A DNA stretch of 64,000 nt from Spirometra erinaceieuropaei (Eukaryota; Platyhelminthes; Cestoda; Diphyllobothriidea; Diphyllobothriidae), in contig CACRXP010000033.1 in assembly GCA_902702965.1 (NCBI GenBank), positions 899,901 to 963,900 on the forward strand, read 5' to 3'. A program made the translations under genes and the position numbers. The notes under the pieces were generated by a model that searched no databases, had not been told where the DNA came from, and saw only the letters and a program-made list of their open reading frames with translations. Below, one piece after another: positions 1 through 11,255 of this stretch; the stretch's first letter is position 1; each line of letters begins with the position of its first letter.

Positions 1-1130
1 CATCCTTTTGATGAAGCCAAGTGCGCTTAGCTCTTAAGCTTCCGTAATTTTGCTGCCCGAAAATTCAGTCAGTTCTGCAATAAGATCGCACACATAATTA
101 TAGGCTTTAAACATCCCTGTTTCTACAAGTTAGGAAAACCTCGAGAGGAAGAATATGTTAGTGAAAGTAATTTGGTGATTTGCCCATAACCTGGAAGTTT
201 GTATTATGGCGTAAGTGCTACCGTATTTACTTTGTATAAGGCAAAGCAGTCAAACTCACGATCTCCCCAGCCGACGGAAGGGAGAAATCAAGCCAACTTG
301 ATGCGACAAGAAAAGACTCAAAGCAAATGTGAGTGGCAATCAGTGGTCCGTCCAAGTTTTAGAACAGAGATGTACGTTTGAACTTGGTTGAAAGCTAATT
401 GGCGCCAAAGGCGTCAACAGCAGGCAGCAAACTAACTCGCCGACTTAGTGTAGTTTAGTCCCAGATATTATCACTGCTGGAAATTAGCAGAAGGTTGATA
501 GTGCAAAATGCCCCCACCGTACTTTAAAAGAATCAACTCTTAATTAAAATCTGAGAGACTCTTTTTATTGATGCTATAACAGTTAATCAGAAGGACATCT
601 AAAGGGGGATATAACCCACTGACTATGTACAAGCCCTTTGGTGGTTACAAAAAGAAGTGGCCGTTGCCATATAATCTTCGCTCGCTTTAAGTTAAGGTAA
701 GCAGACACTAGGGGAATACACTGTCACTAAACAAATACTTGTCCCTCTATCTATTCTCTAAATGAAAGCGAAGATTTACATCTTTCTAAACCAATCATTA
801 AAGACTAACATATTGATTTTCTATGACAGAAATTTCCATCCTCTGCAGTTTACGGGTTAACTCGTTTCACTAACATATCGGCCAGTTTGATGGAATATTT
901 TGAAATAGCCTGAGCCGCACTCCAGGTGCTAAGTAAAAAGTCGTTATAACTGAACTTTTACCGATCGGACTGACAGGGAAATAAATAGGCGTGTTTGAGA
1001 GCGGCTTTAGATTGCGCACCAGCACCATTACTGGACAGGTAAGTTAATGATCATTTTAAAATAAAATGCCCTCAAATAGCCCCGTGTGTACACCGTTCTT
1101 AAAAGCTACATTGCCAAAGGCATGGTTCCG
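1..1130. other. No recognisable gene
   Basis: AT-rich unique-looking sequence. The only open frames are about 60 codons and show no family resemblance. I see no repeat, RNA gene or promoter here that I can support. Confidence 0.5.
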
Positions 1131-1315
1131 GTTAGAGTTAGGGTTTAGATTGCGGTTTGGGTTTGCGTCTAGTGTTAATGTTAGGGTTAGGGTCTGTGGT
1201 AGTTTTAGGATTAAGTTCACTGTTAAGTTTGGGGTCAGCGTCAGGGTTATAATCACGTTAAGGATTAGATTTAATTTTGAGGTAAGGATTAGGTTTACTG
1301 CTAGGTTTGGGTACT
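1131..1315. repeat. Degenerate telomere-like TTAGGG-type repeat tract
   Basis: About 185 bp made of imperfect hexamer-like units such as gttaggg, ggttta and ggatta. The clearest stretch is gttagggttagggt near 1180. It reads G-rich on the plus strand. Short open frames on both strands here (for example a minus-strand Thr/Leu/Asn-rich frame) are by-products of the repeat. It is too degenerate for a working telomere and is flanked by ordinary sequence, so it is interstitial. Confidence 0.7.
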
Positions 1316-1499
1316 GCTACCCCGAGTGTCCTCTCATCCAGGTATTTGGTTGGTGTTCTAGGCTTTCTTCAATCTTACGGCAGATTTGTCATACATCAGG
1401 TCGTCTTTTCCGCTTCAGCCTCGATTACTTTGATAGAAACGAACAGGCAAGTTCCAGGAAGTAGTTCAGATGACGAAAATGCGGTCGTTGGAACAAGAA

Positions 1500-1560
1500 A
1501 TTTATTGGCCTGATGTTTCGGATTCTCACTCGAACACATCATCAAAGACAATTACAGATA
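1500..1560 (-). repeat. Penelope-like element end with hammerhead-like motif, minus strand
   Basis: Read on the minus strand, 1547-1511 gives the element-end signature: a tTGATGA-like core, a short stem-loop containing ttcgagtgag, then GAAAC and atcagg. It matches the plus-strand motifs at 25016 and 40975. It points opposite to the GIY-YIG fragment that follows, so the two are either separate insertions or a rearranged element. Confidence 0.55.
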
Positions 1561-1699
1561 AGGGTGATGGTGGCACAAGGAGTACAGTATTTATGACACG
1601 TGGCTTCCGTGGGACCATATGCGTACGGTAATTAACAGCACTCGCAATCACCGGCGGTGTCGTAATTGATGCGATGGTGGCTTGCCAATCCTCGTCCGA

Positions 1700-2020
1700 G
1701 TCGTTAATTGCCGCGATTTCGTCATCTGTGTTGGATGCTGGTGTGACGGTTGCTCGGCGGACAAAGCAATTACGTCGGAGAAACTGAGAGATTGCTCCGG
1801 ACGCGAATTGCCGAGCACGCAGCAGCAGTAGGACGAGGAGACGCTAGCACCCAAGTGGCGGCTCATTCGACGGAACCAGGCCATATTTCCAAGTTTCAAG
1901 AGACCGAAATCCTCGCAAGGGATCAAAACCACGTGAGCCGAGAGCTGCTCGAGTCATGGTTCTTAGGCCCGTAACCCATCATCAAGCACAATGACCTCCC
2001 GTTACGGTATTCCGTGCTGA
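1700..2020 (+). pseudogene. Penelope-like element C-terminal GIY-YIG endonuclease fragment
   Basis: The frame at 1750-1974 encodes the C-terminal nuclease of a Penelope-like retroelement. It shows the SNYVGET core (the GIY-YIG counterpart), a following RTRIAEHAAAV helix with the conserved Arg, a GHISKF segment, and the terminal SRELLESW motif typical of these elements. Reading past the stop at 1972 gives the usual HNDLPLRYSVLR-like tail, so the copy is broken near its end. The nuclease normally nicks the target during retrotransposition. No reverse transcriptase is found upstream, so this is a 5'-truncated remnant. The same fragment type occurs at 40.4 kb with close spacing of motifs. Confidence 0.8.
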
Positions 2021-3092
2021 GATTTTCCCTGGGCAGGAGAATCAGTCACGTGGGGGGAGCGCGGGCGAGTTCTCTCGTTTCCATCATCAGGGCTTTTTCT
2101 GCTGGTCTCAATTTGTTCAGCCGTGTCACCTGACTCCTATTGTAACCGTGCCTGACGCATGTAATTTGGCCTGCCTGTTGGCTGTTGACTGGTTCTGACC
2201 TCTCCGATTTCGTCCATTGACGGACCTTCGTTGCATGTGTGCCCTTCGCGGCTCTCGTCGTTGACGGTAGGTCAGTGTGCTTATCAGCCTTCCCTCTCGT
2301 CGGACTCTGGACTGACCAACTGCTACTGCACGCGCGTTATGTTTTCGGCCTCGCGAGTAGGCGGGCTTTCAGGTAAAATCAGTTGGAGTCTGCTCACACT
2401 ACACTGAGACAGAATTACCCATCGTCTGCCTCACCTACAGTGCGTGACCTATCTCATGAGATCTGATAATGAAATCTGATGAGAGAATTTCTGGACGCCA
2501 TTAACGTTGAGCATTTTGTTCGCTCACCCACGTCCTTCAACAAAATGTCCTTTTCTTGTGCAGAAATTGTGTTTACTTAATCATATCAAGTAAAATATCA
2601 GTATATTTTGGCGAAAATGGACTTTGGAATATATTCGTGTAATTTCCTATGCTAATACATGTCCTAGACTCCGGTTACGCATCTGAGCAACTTTTTCATT
2701 GAAGGATAGTAATTTAACCGCGAGAGTTCTAATAAACAGATTTAGCCGAACTTGAAAATTTATTTTATGTCCTATGTTAACCGTGGTAATCAACCTGCTA
2801 ACACAAAGGTTATTTTAAGAATACCAGAGGTTTTGTCAATTCCTAAATGTCAAATTAGCAGATCTGTGCGATTTAGTGTCCTAAAATGCCGTAATAACGC
2901 ACAAAGGGATTCCTTCGTTTAAATGGGCCGCAATTGTTTTGCCGTTTGGAAAATTCTACCTGATGTAACAAAAATGACCATCATCGAATGGTCATTTCCA
3001 ATTTTGAACATATGAAACACTGTTTGTCGTGTAGTTTGGTTTCTGTGCATATCTTACTCAGAAATAGAACGAACAAAACATTAGTAGTTTCA
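2021..3092. other. No recognisable gene
   Basis: About 1 kb following the Penelope-like fragment. The first 450 bp are GC-richer and may be the element's 3' untranslated part. The rest is AT-rich and shows no coding signal. Confidence 0.4.
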
Positions 3093-3093
3093 G

Positions 3094-3613
3094 CAAAATA
3101 TCAGTCAGAATGGTATTACGGACGAAGACAAGGGAGACTGGAATGGCCATTTCTGGCTCATTAGCCGTCGTCAGTCAGCCATACCCAAACCCGAAGTGTG
3201 GAACACCCGAGCCTCGAACTCGCGACCTGTTGGTTTAGAAGTCCACGCCTCTACCCGCCGGGCCACGGGCCCGTTGTCCTGTCGGTTTTCGATCGGGAAT
3301 ATAAAATGTTAGGGGGCGCTCACCGCCAAGGCAACGGGCTTGTGGCCCGGCGGGTAGAGGCGTGAACTTATAAACCAAGTTCGAGGCTCGGGTGTTCCAC
3401 ACTTCGGGCTTGGGTATGGCTGGCTGACGACGACTAATAAGCCAGAAATGGCCATTCCAGTCTCCCTTGTCTTTGTCGGTAATTCCATTCTGCCTGTATA
3501 TCATGCGCCGCTGTGCGGCTGCTGGTTGGGCTCGAGAGAGAGCCTTTAAGGCACAACGGAACGAGTGAGTTCCGTATGAACGATCGGTGAGCACCCCCTA
3601 CCATCAAAATATC
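3094..3613. mobile_element. Composite foldback SINE, copy 1, with 9-bp target duplication
   Basis: The element spans 3103-3604 and is flanked by direct copies of caaaatatc (3094-3102 and 3605-3613). The left arm (3106-3285) is a tRNA-headed SINE in minus orientation. The right arm (3322-3492) is the same SINE in plus orientation, with a deletion of about 9 nt just before its box B. Between them lies a spacer that begins one inverted end (tagggggcgctcacc). A unique tail of about 110 bp follows and finishes with the complementary end (ggtgagcaccccctacca). The tail includes a small hairpin, ccgctgtgcgg, and a gagagagag run. Structure and order match the copy at 21051-21563, but the target duplication differs, so the unit moved as a whole. 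Confidence 0.8.
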
Positions 3614-4774
3614 GGTATTTATATGGGCGCTCTGCCGTGCATTCATAATCGAAGAACGGACTCTAAAAGCGAGCAAAAACAGTGGGAATGTCCTTAATGT
3701 ATAGAAAAAGGCATGTTCTTGCGTGTACGGAAGAAAAATATTAGTATCTCTTAGGAACGCGAAAGAAACGGCCAAAGTGTCAAATTTTTGCGTGGCCTCA
3801 CTATGCAAAAATGCAAAGTACACAGAGATCCGTCAACAGAGTGCAGTAACAAAGCACTTCCTAAAGAGGTAACTTAGTAAGCTAGGTTTTCTTATTGATC
3901 GAAGGCATATTCGTTGCTGACTTTCGTTGTGGACAGCCATTTTTCTCGAAAATGAAGTGTGCTGTTTGAATGAGTCTTCTTATGCAACCCAAACGACCAT
4001 CTTCGTGAAAGGGAACGTCCGAACACTCATTTATTCGCTAAATGCCTTCAAGAATAATCTTATTTTAAAGTTCTCAACAGACAGGTAGTTCAGATTCTGT
4101 CTTTATGGAAGATCACGTGAATACACTAAAAATTATGAAGTATTCAGCAACATTTCCAGGCCGATCTGGAACTTAACGTAATCTAAAACGAACGAAAATT
4201 GTAAATTAATTTAACGAAAGAAAAGTTCTCTCTATAAACACAGACTGGTATGTCTACGATCACGCCTGTCAGTTCCACTTAAATTTATTAGGCACCGACC
4301 GGCCTCGTGGCATGTCATCTAATGAAATTTTTGTTCCTACGACGTTCCAATCGGTGAAATCAAGCAAATTCCAGCTTTTCTTGATGAATCCCATCCTATT
4401 TAGTTCATGTTCACCAAAAACAGCATTACTCACTCGGAAACTGTTTTGGAATCTACACTCAGAATGTAGGCAGTTGACAAACCGTCATATATGAAATCAC
4501 ACTATTTATTAGACTATATTCTGATGTAAACTTCACTAAAACACTCTTATTAGACGTTATTTTATGTCTACTTTCATATTCATTATGCTTTTTGGTATGA
4601 GAATTCATTCTGTACATTTAAAAACGAAGTTTACTAAATTCGGCCATTTCTGACGTTTTCGGGATATTGCGCTTTTCAAAATAAATCGGAAGTTCTAAAC
4701 AAGGCAACACTGCCTTTAATATTTCTTATGTTTTTAATTCTTTTAAACTTGTTCTTAATTACTATAGACATTTG
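3614..4774. other. No recognisable gene
   Basis: AT-rich sequence with frames of at most about 130 codons that merely continue out of the SINE. I see no domain or RNA signature. Confidence 0.4.
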
Positions 4775-4842
4775 ACTCATGAAATGGTGTCGGTTTGCGA
4801 GTGATTGACAATCATTCGTAAATTTTGACACATTTCATGAGT
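4775..4842. repeat. Near-perfect 68-bp inverted repeat (hairpin)
   Basis: The left arm at 4775-4807 starts actcatgaaatg and ends gagtgattg. The right arm at 4809-4842 starts caatcattcg and ends catttcatgagt. The arms are complementary over about 33 nt with a few mismatches and a one-base centre. It resembles a tiny foldback or MITE-like remnant. No target duplication is obvious. Confidence 0.75.
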
Positions 4843-7059
4843 TAGGTCACTAACTGTACAGCTGCCTAGCGCACCAGGCCCCGATGGCAAGATAATGTCA
4901 GATAATTGGATGTGGGCCGGTCGCAGTGGCTAACAATAGTAAACAGCCCATCCTTGAGTGTCATACATGCCCTGGTCCCCACAGATTGCGCCAGGCTCTC
5001 AGGGGGGAGGGGAGCCTGGATTTCGCGCCCGTGAGAGCGCCATATGGACCACATTTGAAAGAAGCCATTAAACCTGTTTCTCAGCCCCTCAGTCAGTTAC
5101 CCCACTTACACAGTACTGGCCACGGGGACCGGTTTATTTCGGGCTGATTGCGAGGTCAGAGTTATCCGTTCAGTTGACAGTCTTCCAAGTCAAAACTTTT
5201 AGGGCATCGCGATAGCTCCAAGGCGCGTTATATTCATTGTTATGTGGAATACGCCGAAGTTCCGCAGAGACTGATTCTCTAATGTCCTCTCTCTCTTATT
5301 TATCAGTCTACTGTAAAAGCTGGTCAATGATCTGGCGTCAGGGTAAAGTAAAATGGATGGGAAGCTGAGTCATACAATGGACGCAAACTCAGAAGGGGAT
5401 ATTTTGTAGATGCCACCAACAAAAATCAAGCTAACTGAAATTTGTGGTTATGATTTATTTCCAGAAATTAGCTAATGATATCGCAAACCTATTCTCCGGG
5501 AAACCTTAAGAATGTCAGTTGGCCATTTGGCGTTTAAGTCAAAAAATTTGCCTCCACAGTAAAGGGCCCACGTTCTGACGGCTGCAAATGTCGTACTTTT
5601 ACATGTTAGTGGTGTTCATCAGGCTTTTCTAACTGTGTAGTGGAATACGGGCAAACACATTTCTCTCTGGGGTGAACAACGGTCATTATAAACAGAACTA
5701 AGGCTCTGTTTGATGTCGGAGGGACGAGACGCCGGAATCCTCTTCGGCATTAAGAACAATGTGGCGCAACTGCTGTGATGTCCTAGTTGGAAATCGACAG
5801 ATATGTAACTGTGCTCTGCGTCAACGAATTTACAAGCGTTGTCAGTGCCTACTTGCTCTAAGTTAGCAGTCCTAATGGGGGAGACAAGCAAGTCCTACGA
5901 TGACCGGCACGCCTTCTATCGAATGTACCAGAAGTGCCCAGGTCGATACAGACCACGCTAATTTGGAGTGCGCCCTAGGACGCCTCGCGATCGGCAGCTA
6001 CGACAGCAATGGCCGACTTCTTCTGCAGACCTGCAGAAGAAAATAATCTGCCTCTCACCAACGCCTTTCCCCCCTCCCGATCCGGAGGAAGACAACGGGG
6101 ATTCACCTTCTTTCGCCTCACTGACAGCTGCTGGACTGCGTTCTCGTCCGGAGGCGTGGCCAGCGTGACCTGTCAGTGACCAAGGCCTGTGTGCGTGAAT
6201 TGCTTGACAGATCACCGTAGCTGTAACCTCGCAGGCTTTCACAAGATAAATGGACAGGGATGCCCGCTGGTTGAATTTAAGCAATCACGCGAACCTCCGC
6301 TTGGAAGAAAACGCTAACTTCTAAGACACACTGACGTCTCCTGTGAAACGTCATCTACTTCACTGCAATGAAATTCTCCGACCACACGTCCATGGTGAGT
6401 TGATGTCAGTGGCAAAGAAATCCGAAATCTGTCCCAGAATAAAAGGCTTTTCACAATTTACGTCAATAACCACAACAATAACTACGTGACCGACGTCAAT
6501 AAGGCCGCGTTCATCCGATGCCGAAGTCTATGCTCATAGGCTGAGGGAGATTCAGAACGAGAGACTGATTCACAGTGCTGACGAAACCCTTGAGTACGTC
6601 GACAGTGGCAAGAAAAAAACACCTTCCCTGCCATCAAAACGGTTTTTGGTTCCCGAGCCAAGGGAGCTACGTCAAGGCTTAACTTAGATGAGAAACCCAA
6701 CCGTCGGAAATTTTACAGATCGTGAAGAGCTGGATCAAGCGTTTGATGGGTACTCTCAATTGCTCTTCCGTGATCTACGAAGAAGCCGTCAACTGATTTC
6801 CTCAAGTTGACACCATGACAACTTCTGTCGTCCATCTCCCCTCCCAGAGCAAATCAAACGAAACACCGCAGGTGCCGACACGGTCTACTCCACTGCAGTC
6901 CTGGAAGCAACACTTTTGAGAACTGAAACAACTTACGACACCGACGGCTTCGCCTGAAAACGTGTTACGCCCTTTTGGTGTTGCACAGACCTAACCACTG
7001 AGTTTTGAAAAGCGAATAAAAATCCATTAAGTAATTGAGGAATGCCGAACACATTATCA
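4843..7059. other. No certain gene; possible decayed element sequence
   Basis: Mixed-composition sequence. Frames near 5619-5891 (minus), 5958-6284 (minus) and 6482-6700 (minus) have no motif I recognise. Part of 6400-7059 may be the decayed 5' part of the Penelope-like element that follows, because its N-terminal region would be expected there. The translation is too broken to align. Confidence 0.35.
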
Positions 7060-8640
7060 TTTGGCTCGATAATCAGATAGGACCAACGGTTGTCATGAAC
7101 CGATTCAAGGCTCTACGCGATGTTGGTAAAGGTTATAGACCGGCACAGAACTTATGAGCCAATTGCATATCGGTTGAATAAATTACTTAGAGAATTAAAG
7201 CGCAAAAATATGATCACAGAGAACGAATTTCCTCAAACGAAAGCAATGGGCACTGCTCTGACTCGACTTTATGACCTGCCAGATATCCATAAAACAAATG
7301 TTCCGATGCGGCAAATCGTTGCCCTAAAAAGCAGCCCCTCATAAATCTGCCTAGCTTCCCAATTCCTGGTTGACCTCCGAGGTCTGAGGATATAATCCCA
7401 GAAAACCACTGTCTTTTTCGACGTAAAATTATTCACATCCGTTCCCTAGTCTTTAGAGCATGAGTTCCTGCGCAAAAAAGAAAGAAGCTCAGAACCCGCT
7501 AAAACTTTTGTGTTTTACGAATTGTTCGAGTTTTCCCTAACGCTTACTTCATACCTGCAAGATAAACCTAAGCGCAGAACAACGGAACCACAATGAGCTC
7601 CCCAATACCCGGTTTGATGGCAGAACTTGTCGTACAAGAGCTAGAGAAGAATTGCTTCATTCAGCAGGGGTCGATATTTCAACGACGTTACATTGACGAC
7701 ACTTTTGTTTTTATCATGAAGAACATGCTGCAGATCTTGAATGATCTGTTAAACTAAATCTTCTCGGTTATTCAATACAAAAGGGGGAAGTAAAGAAGCG
7801 ACAGCTGCTCTTCCTTGATGTGATCATCAGGCGAATTCCGAACGTCAAACTACAGACAACGATTTACAGGGAGGCAGCGAACACCACGCAGCTTCTCAGC
7901 GTCCACTGCAACCATCCTATGGCTCACAGTCGAAGTTCTGTGAGAGTATTCCACAATTGGACTCACACTCACTGCCTCAACCAGGAGGAAGAAGCACACA
8001 AGACCTGATACGTCTACAACCAGTTTATGCGGAATGGTCATTCGAAGGCCTCTATACGCCGGTGCATAGGTGTTTACCTCCCAAGTTGCCAAACAGAAAC
8101 TGTATACTGGCTTTGTGGCATGCTCTAGTGTGCATTTAACTGGAACCAAGTTCATTGTTGCGGAACTAAGTGTTGGAATTGCACACCAGCTCACAGTTAC
8201 TGTAAGTAGCCGGGTCATGAAATAACAATAAGCCGGTCAAATCTGGTGAGCAGTCAAGCGTGTTGTGTCATACCGCGTGGCTAAACTGTCCTTGGAGTTA
8301 CAGAAGTCAGACTGAACGCATACTCGTAGCATAAGATGACTGTGCGACGGGGTGGTTACCTACACCCTCGAAACAGATCAGCAAGTTAGCTCTGCAATCA
8401 CCAAGATGGTCGCCCACGCCGGAAACAAGACAAGTGGAGAATTGATTGAAGCCTGGTTTTCTGGAGAGAAATCAGTCAATGGATTTATGGATCTGGCGCC
8501 GGCATACAGGGTTCGACGCAGACACCGCCATGCCTGCGTCACTGATCTTTGATTAGCAAGCAACCCCAACAACTGCCGTCTTTTCTGCTGTCCCCTTTAG
8601 CTTTGACGATGGACTCCCGTACGAACTCGAAAGCTCAGAA
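7060..8640 (+). pseudogene. Penelope-like retroelement, degraded reverse transcriptase and nuclease end
   Basis: Several frames together follow the order of a Penelope-like reverse transcriptase. 7120-7344 carries the DRHRTYEPI, NKLLREL, LYDLPDIHKTNVPMRQIV series, corresponding to the family's finger-domain motifs. Near 7680-7715 the catalytic box reads RRYIDDTFVFI, with both aspartates present. 7805-7950 continues with LLFLDVIIRR, TIYREAANTTQ and NHPMAHSR, typical of the thumb side. Near 8400-8520 the extreme C-terminus appears (GELIEAWFSGEKSVN, LAPAYR). Stops and frame changes separate these blocks, and the GIY-YIG core itself is not readable, so the copy is dead. An end motif similar to the hammerhead-like ends elsewhere lies at 8600-8638, followed by an A-rich run. 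Confidence 0.82.
8600..8640 (+). other. Penelope-like element end motif (hammerhead-like, degenerate)
   Basis: The pattern is gctttgacgatgg, a loop, ctcGAAAgctcag. It matches the CTGATGA-stem-GAAAC layout at 25016 but has changes in the core, so it is likely inactive. Confidence 0.45.
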
Positions 8641-9120
8641 AAATAAAAAAAATTATTCCCTTGCCCGAGCAGTCTTATTCATTACCCAAAAACATTTACT
8701 CCTGACACTATTCTACCATCCCTGAGATTTACGACCTTTAGGCTAGGAGGCAGAAATTGAGGTCAGCTTAAAATCAGCCTCGTAGTAAATTTCCCTAGAG
8801 AATAATTCATCTCCTCACACTCGTTTGTGCTGCCTGGTGGCCCTATGCGCGCTTCTCTTCCCACCTGGTGTTGAGATTTGCAAAAAGGTCAGGCCAAATG
8901 CGGGCAATTTAAACAGATCTTATGTTCAGCTTTCGACAATAAGGGCTTCGCAGCATTCAGTCGGTTAATTCTGGCAAAAATATGGTTAAGATCTGTTCTT
9001 GCAGCCGCACTTGAAGCACATAATACTGCTGAGCTACTAGATTGTTTCGAGTTGGCGTGATTACGTTGAAATGGCGTCCTTGAACCTTGCCGTTCCTTTT
9101 CTGCCAGCGCTCTTCTTCCG
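8641..9120. other. No recognisable gene
   Basis: Short frames only. Nothing with family resemblance is seen in either strand. Confidence 0.4.
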
Positions 9121-9500
9121 TTATCTTTTCTGCTTCTGGCAGGTTCTTTTCTGATCATCTTGACGGCTAGGCCTCTTTCTGCATGCCCTCGCCTTCTTTT
9201 TTAATCCAACGAATGGCTTGAGTTGAAACTTCAAAGGTACGGTTAACAACAACTTGTCCAATGCACTTGGTCCCGCTGACTTTCGACTTGCCGTCTCCTT
9301 CCAATCCTCTAGTTGCAAGGCCTGTACCGCATGCACACCGCTTCTCTTCTACCACAGCCAGTGGCTAGGCTAGGTACATCAAGGACACATTTGAGACCGA
9401 TTGCTCCATTTACTTGACCCTGTTTCCGTTCTGCCTGCTTTCACCTGCTTTTCTAATCCAGCGAGTGGCAAGACTTGATGTGAGAACAGGCGGAGTTTAG
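9121..9500 (-). repeat. Dispersed copies of a Ser/Trp-codon repeat related to the 61.4-kb satellite
   Basis: Two segments of about 60 bp, 9178-9237 and 9431-9495, are diverged copies of each other. Read on the minus strand, both contain a block like ccactcgctggattagaaaa. A third trace, cctagcctagccactgg on the minus strand, sits near 9360-9378. The same block is the core of the tandem array at 61407-61670. Open minus-strand frames here are weak and unassigned. Confidence 0.5.
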
Positions 9501-9504
9501 ACCC

Positions 9505-11255
9505 CGCAATGCCAACGCACAACCGCCTCCATCGTATCCACGGGGTCGACGGACATTCCGGGCGCCAATTCGACTTGTTGGACACCTTCGGTTCAACTGG
9601 ACCATTCGGACTGCACCAACCGTCACCCCTCCGTCCACCTCTTCCTCGTCCTCTACGCCGTCTGCTAACTCTGACCGTCCTCCTTAACCACCATATCCAT
9701 CCCCCTCCTCCTCCTCCTCATACTCATCCTCATCCCTATACTCCACTGCCCCAACATCTGCCGTTGTGGCGTCTGTCATGCACATCAGCACTACACACAA
9801 TCCTGACACACCAACACCACCACCGCCGACACCGGAGATGAGGACCTGGACTATACCTGTCCTCGTTGAGATCGCACCTTCATCTCACACATCAGCCTAG
9901 CCAGTCTCCTGCGAATCCATCGCACAGAGGCTGGCAAACCAGTGCCTGGTGCACCAACCTAAACCAGCCGCACCTGCCTCCACTGTCCACATTGCCCTCG
10001 AACATTCATGCACCACATGCGACTATTCGACCACATGCGTGCCCACGAAATCCTGCGGTAGCCAACCGTCGGTTGCACCACATCATCACATCCTCACCAT
10101 CATCTCACCGCACATTAATATCACCCACCGCAAGCACCCAACTGCCACCTCTCACGCAACTGGGAAGCGTGCGTCTCGGCTCCGTCTCCATGCGGCTCCT
10201 TTGTTACATGTGTGGTTCGGGTCTGAGACTATCACAATGCGTCAGGCGCCGTGGCCTGGAAGGCTTCTGACTGAAGTCCCGACTCAGTCCCCACAGTCTG
10301 CCCAGTAGTGAGTGCGTTTGTGTGAATTGGCAGACTTGTGGGCTAAGAGCCAGGCTGAAACGACTGCTTCTTAACGTTACCTAGGCGCACTCACAAATGT
10401 GATAGATACGCCGCCCAATCCCCGTTGTGTGAAATCCCGGTGCTTGCGCTTGTGGAGCCAGGTCGCTGGACCATGTCAGCCACCGCGCCCATTCCCTACT
10501 CCAGTCAGCTAACCGGATCGGACAGTGGCTGAAGTATGGGAATGGGAACGTAGGGTACAGTCGACGACTCAGCGCAGTTTCCTCACTATAAACAGCCTGA
10601 CGCGCTTGAAGCTATCATGGTGCGCTAAAAGCCGTGTCAAGGAAGGTTGCCAACTGACGAGATAACTTGGGCCTCACAGTCGGTCCAACGTTGTCTGTTT
10701 GTATGGAGTGGCCGATTGGTGGTCTAATAGTCAGGCTGCAATGGCTCCTTCTTAATGTGGCTTTTTTGGCACTCCAACTCTGTGGAATCCGAACCGGGTG
10801 TGGCGGCACGCCTAGGTGCGGCTGCTTCGGCCGAGCCAGCCTCCCTCCTCCTTGTTGTTGTTGGTCAAAAACCTGGTTATTTGTTGTGTGGACCGGGGGT
10901 GTGGAGTGGAACGTCAAGGTGCGCGCTCGGCCGTGCCATCCACCTGCGCTCTCTCGCGTCTCCGGTGTTCTTGACTCTGTCTTGACAGCGGGCCCGGGTG
11001 GAGGAGGTGGAAAGAGTGTGGTAGATGCGGCGCAAGTCTGTTCTCATTATAAATCACGCGCAACTCACCGTCCCTATTCTTATCTAGCTGTGAAGCATAC
11101 GATGGACATCATCGGACGTGACGATCGAACTATCGTTTCCTCCTCCTCATTCTCCTCCTCATCCACTGCCTCAACGACTGTCGTTGTGGCGCCTGTCTCG
11201 CACACCAACAACACTTTCACCCCAGTTGTGTTCGCCGCATACTGAATCTGAGGTG
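9505..11255 (+). mobile_element. LINE fragment A: zinc-finger C-terminus plus 3' UTR
   Basis: The frame starting near 9508 encodes a decayed finger (RRTFRAPIRLVGHLRFN-like) that follows the reverse transcriptase in the intact element. It continues with Ser/Pro-rich linkers from a tcctcctcc tract (9700-9740) and more finger remnants around 9850-10040. Stops and frameshifts break it into unlinked frames. The 3' UTR follows at 10150-11130 and contains two related units of about 385 bp, starting at 10224 and 10610. This copy lacks endonuclease and reverse transcriptase. It abuts a second, similarly oriented fragment at 11256. Confidence 0.75.

Noticed and set aside
9509..10308. Pro/Thr/His-rich secreted proteins
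   Set aside because: These frames are out-of-frame readings of the LINE's tcc-rich linker and fingers.
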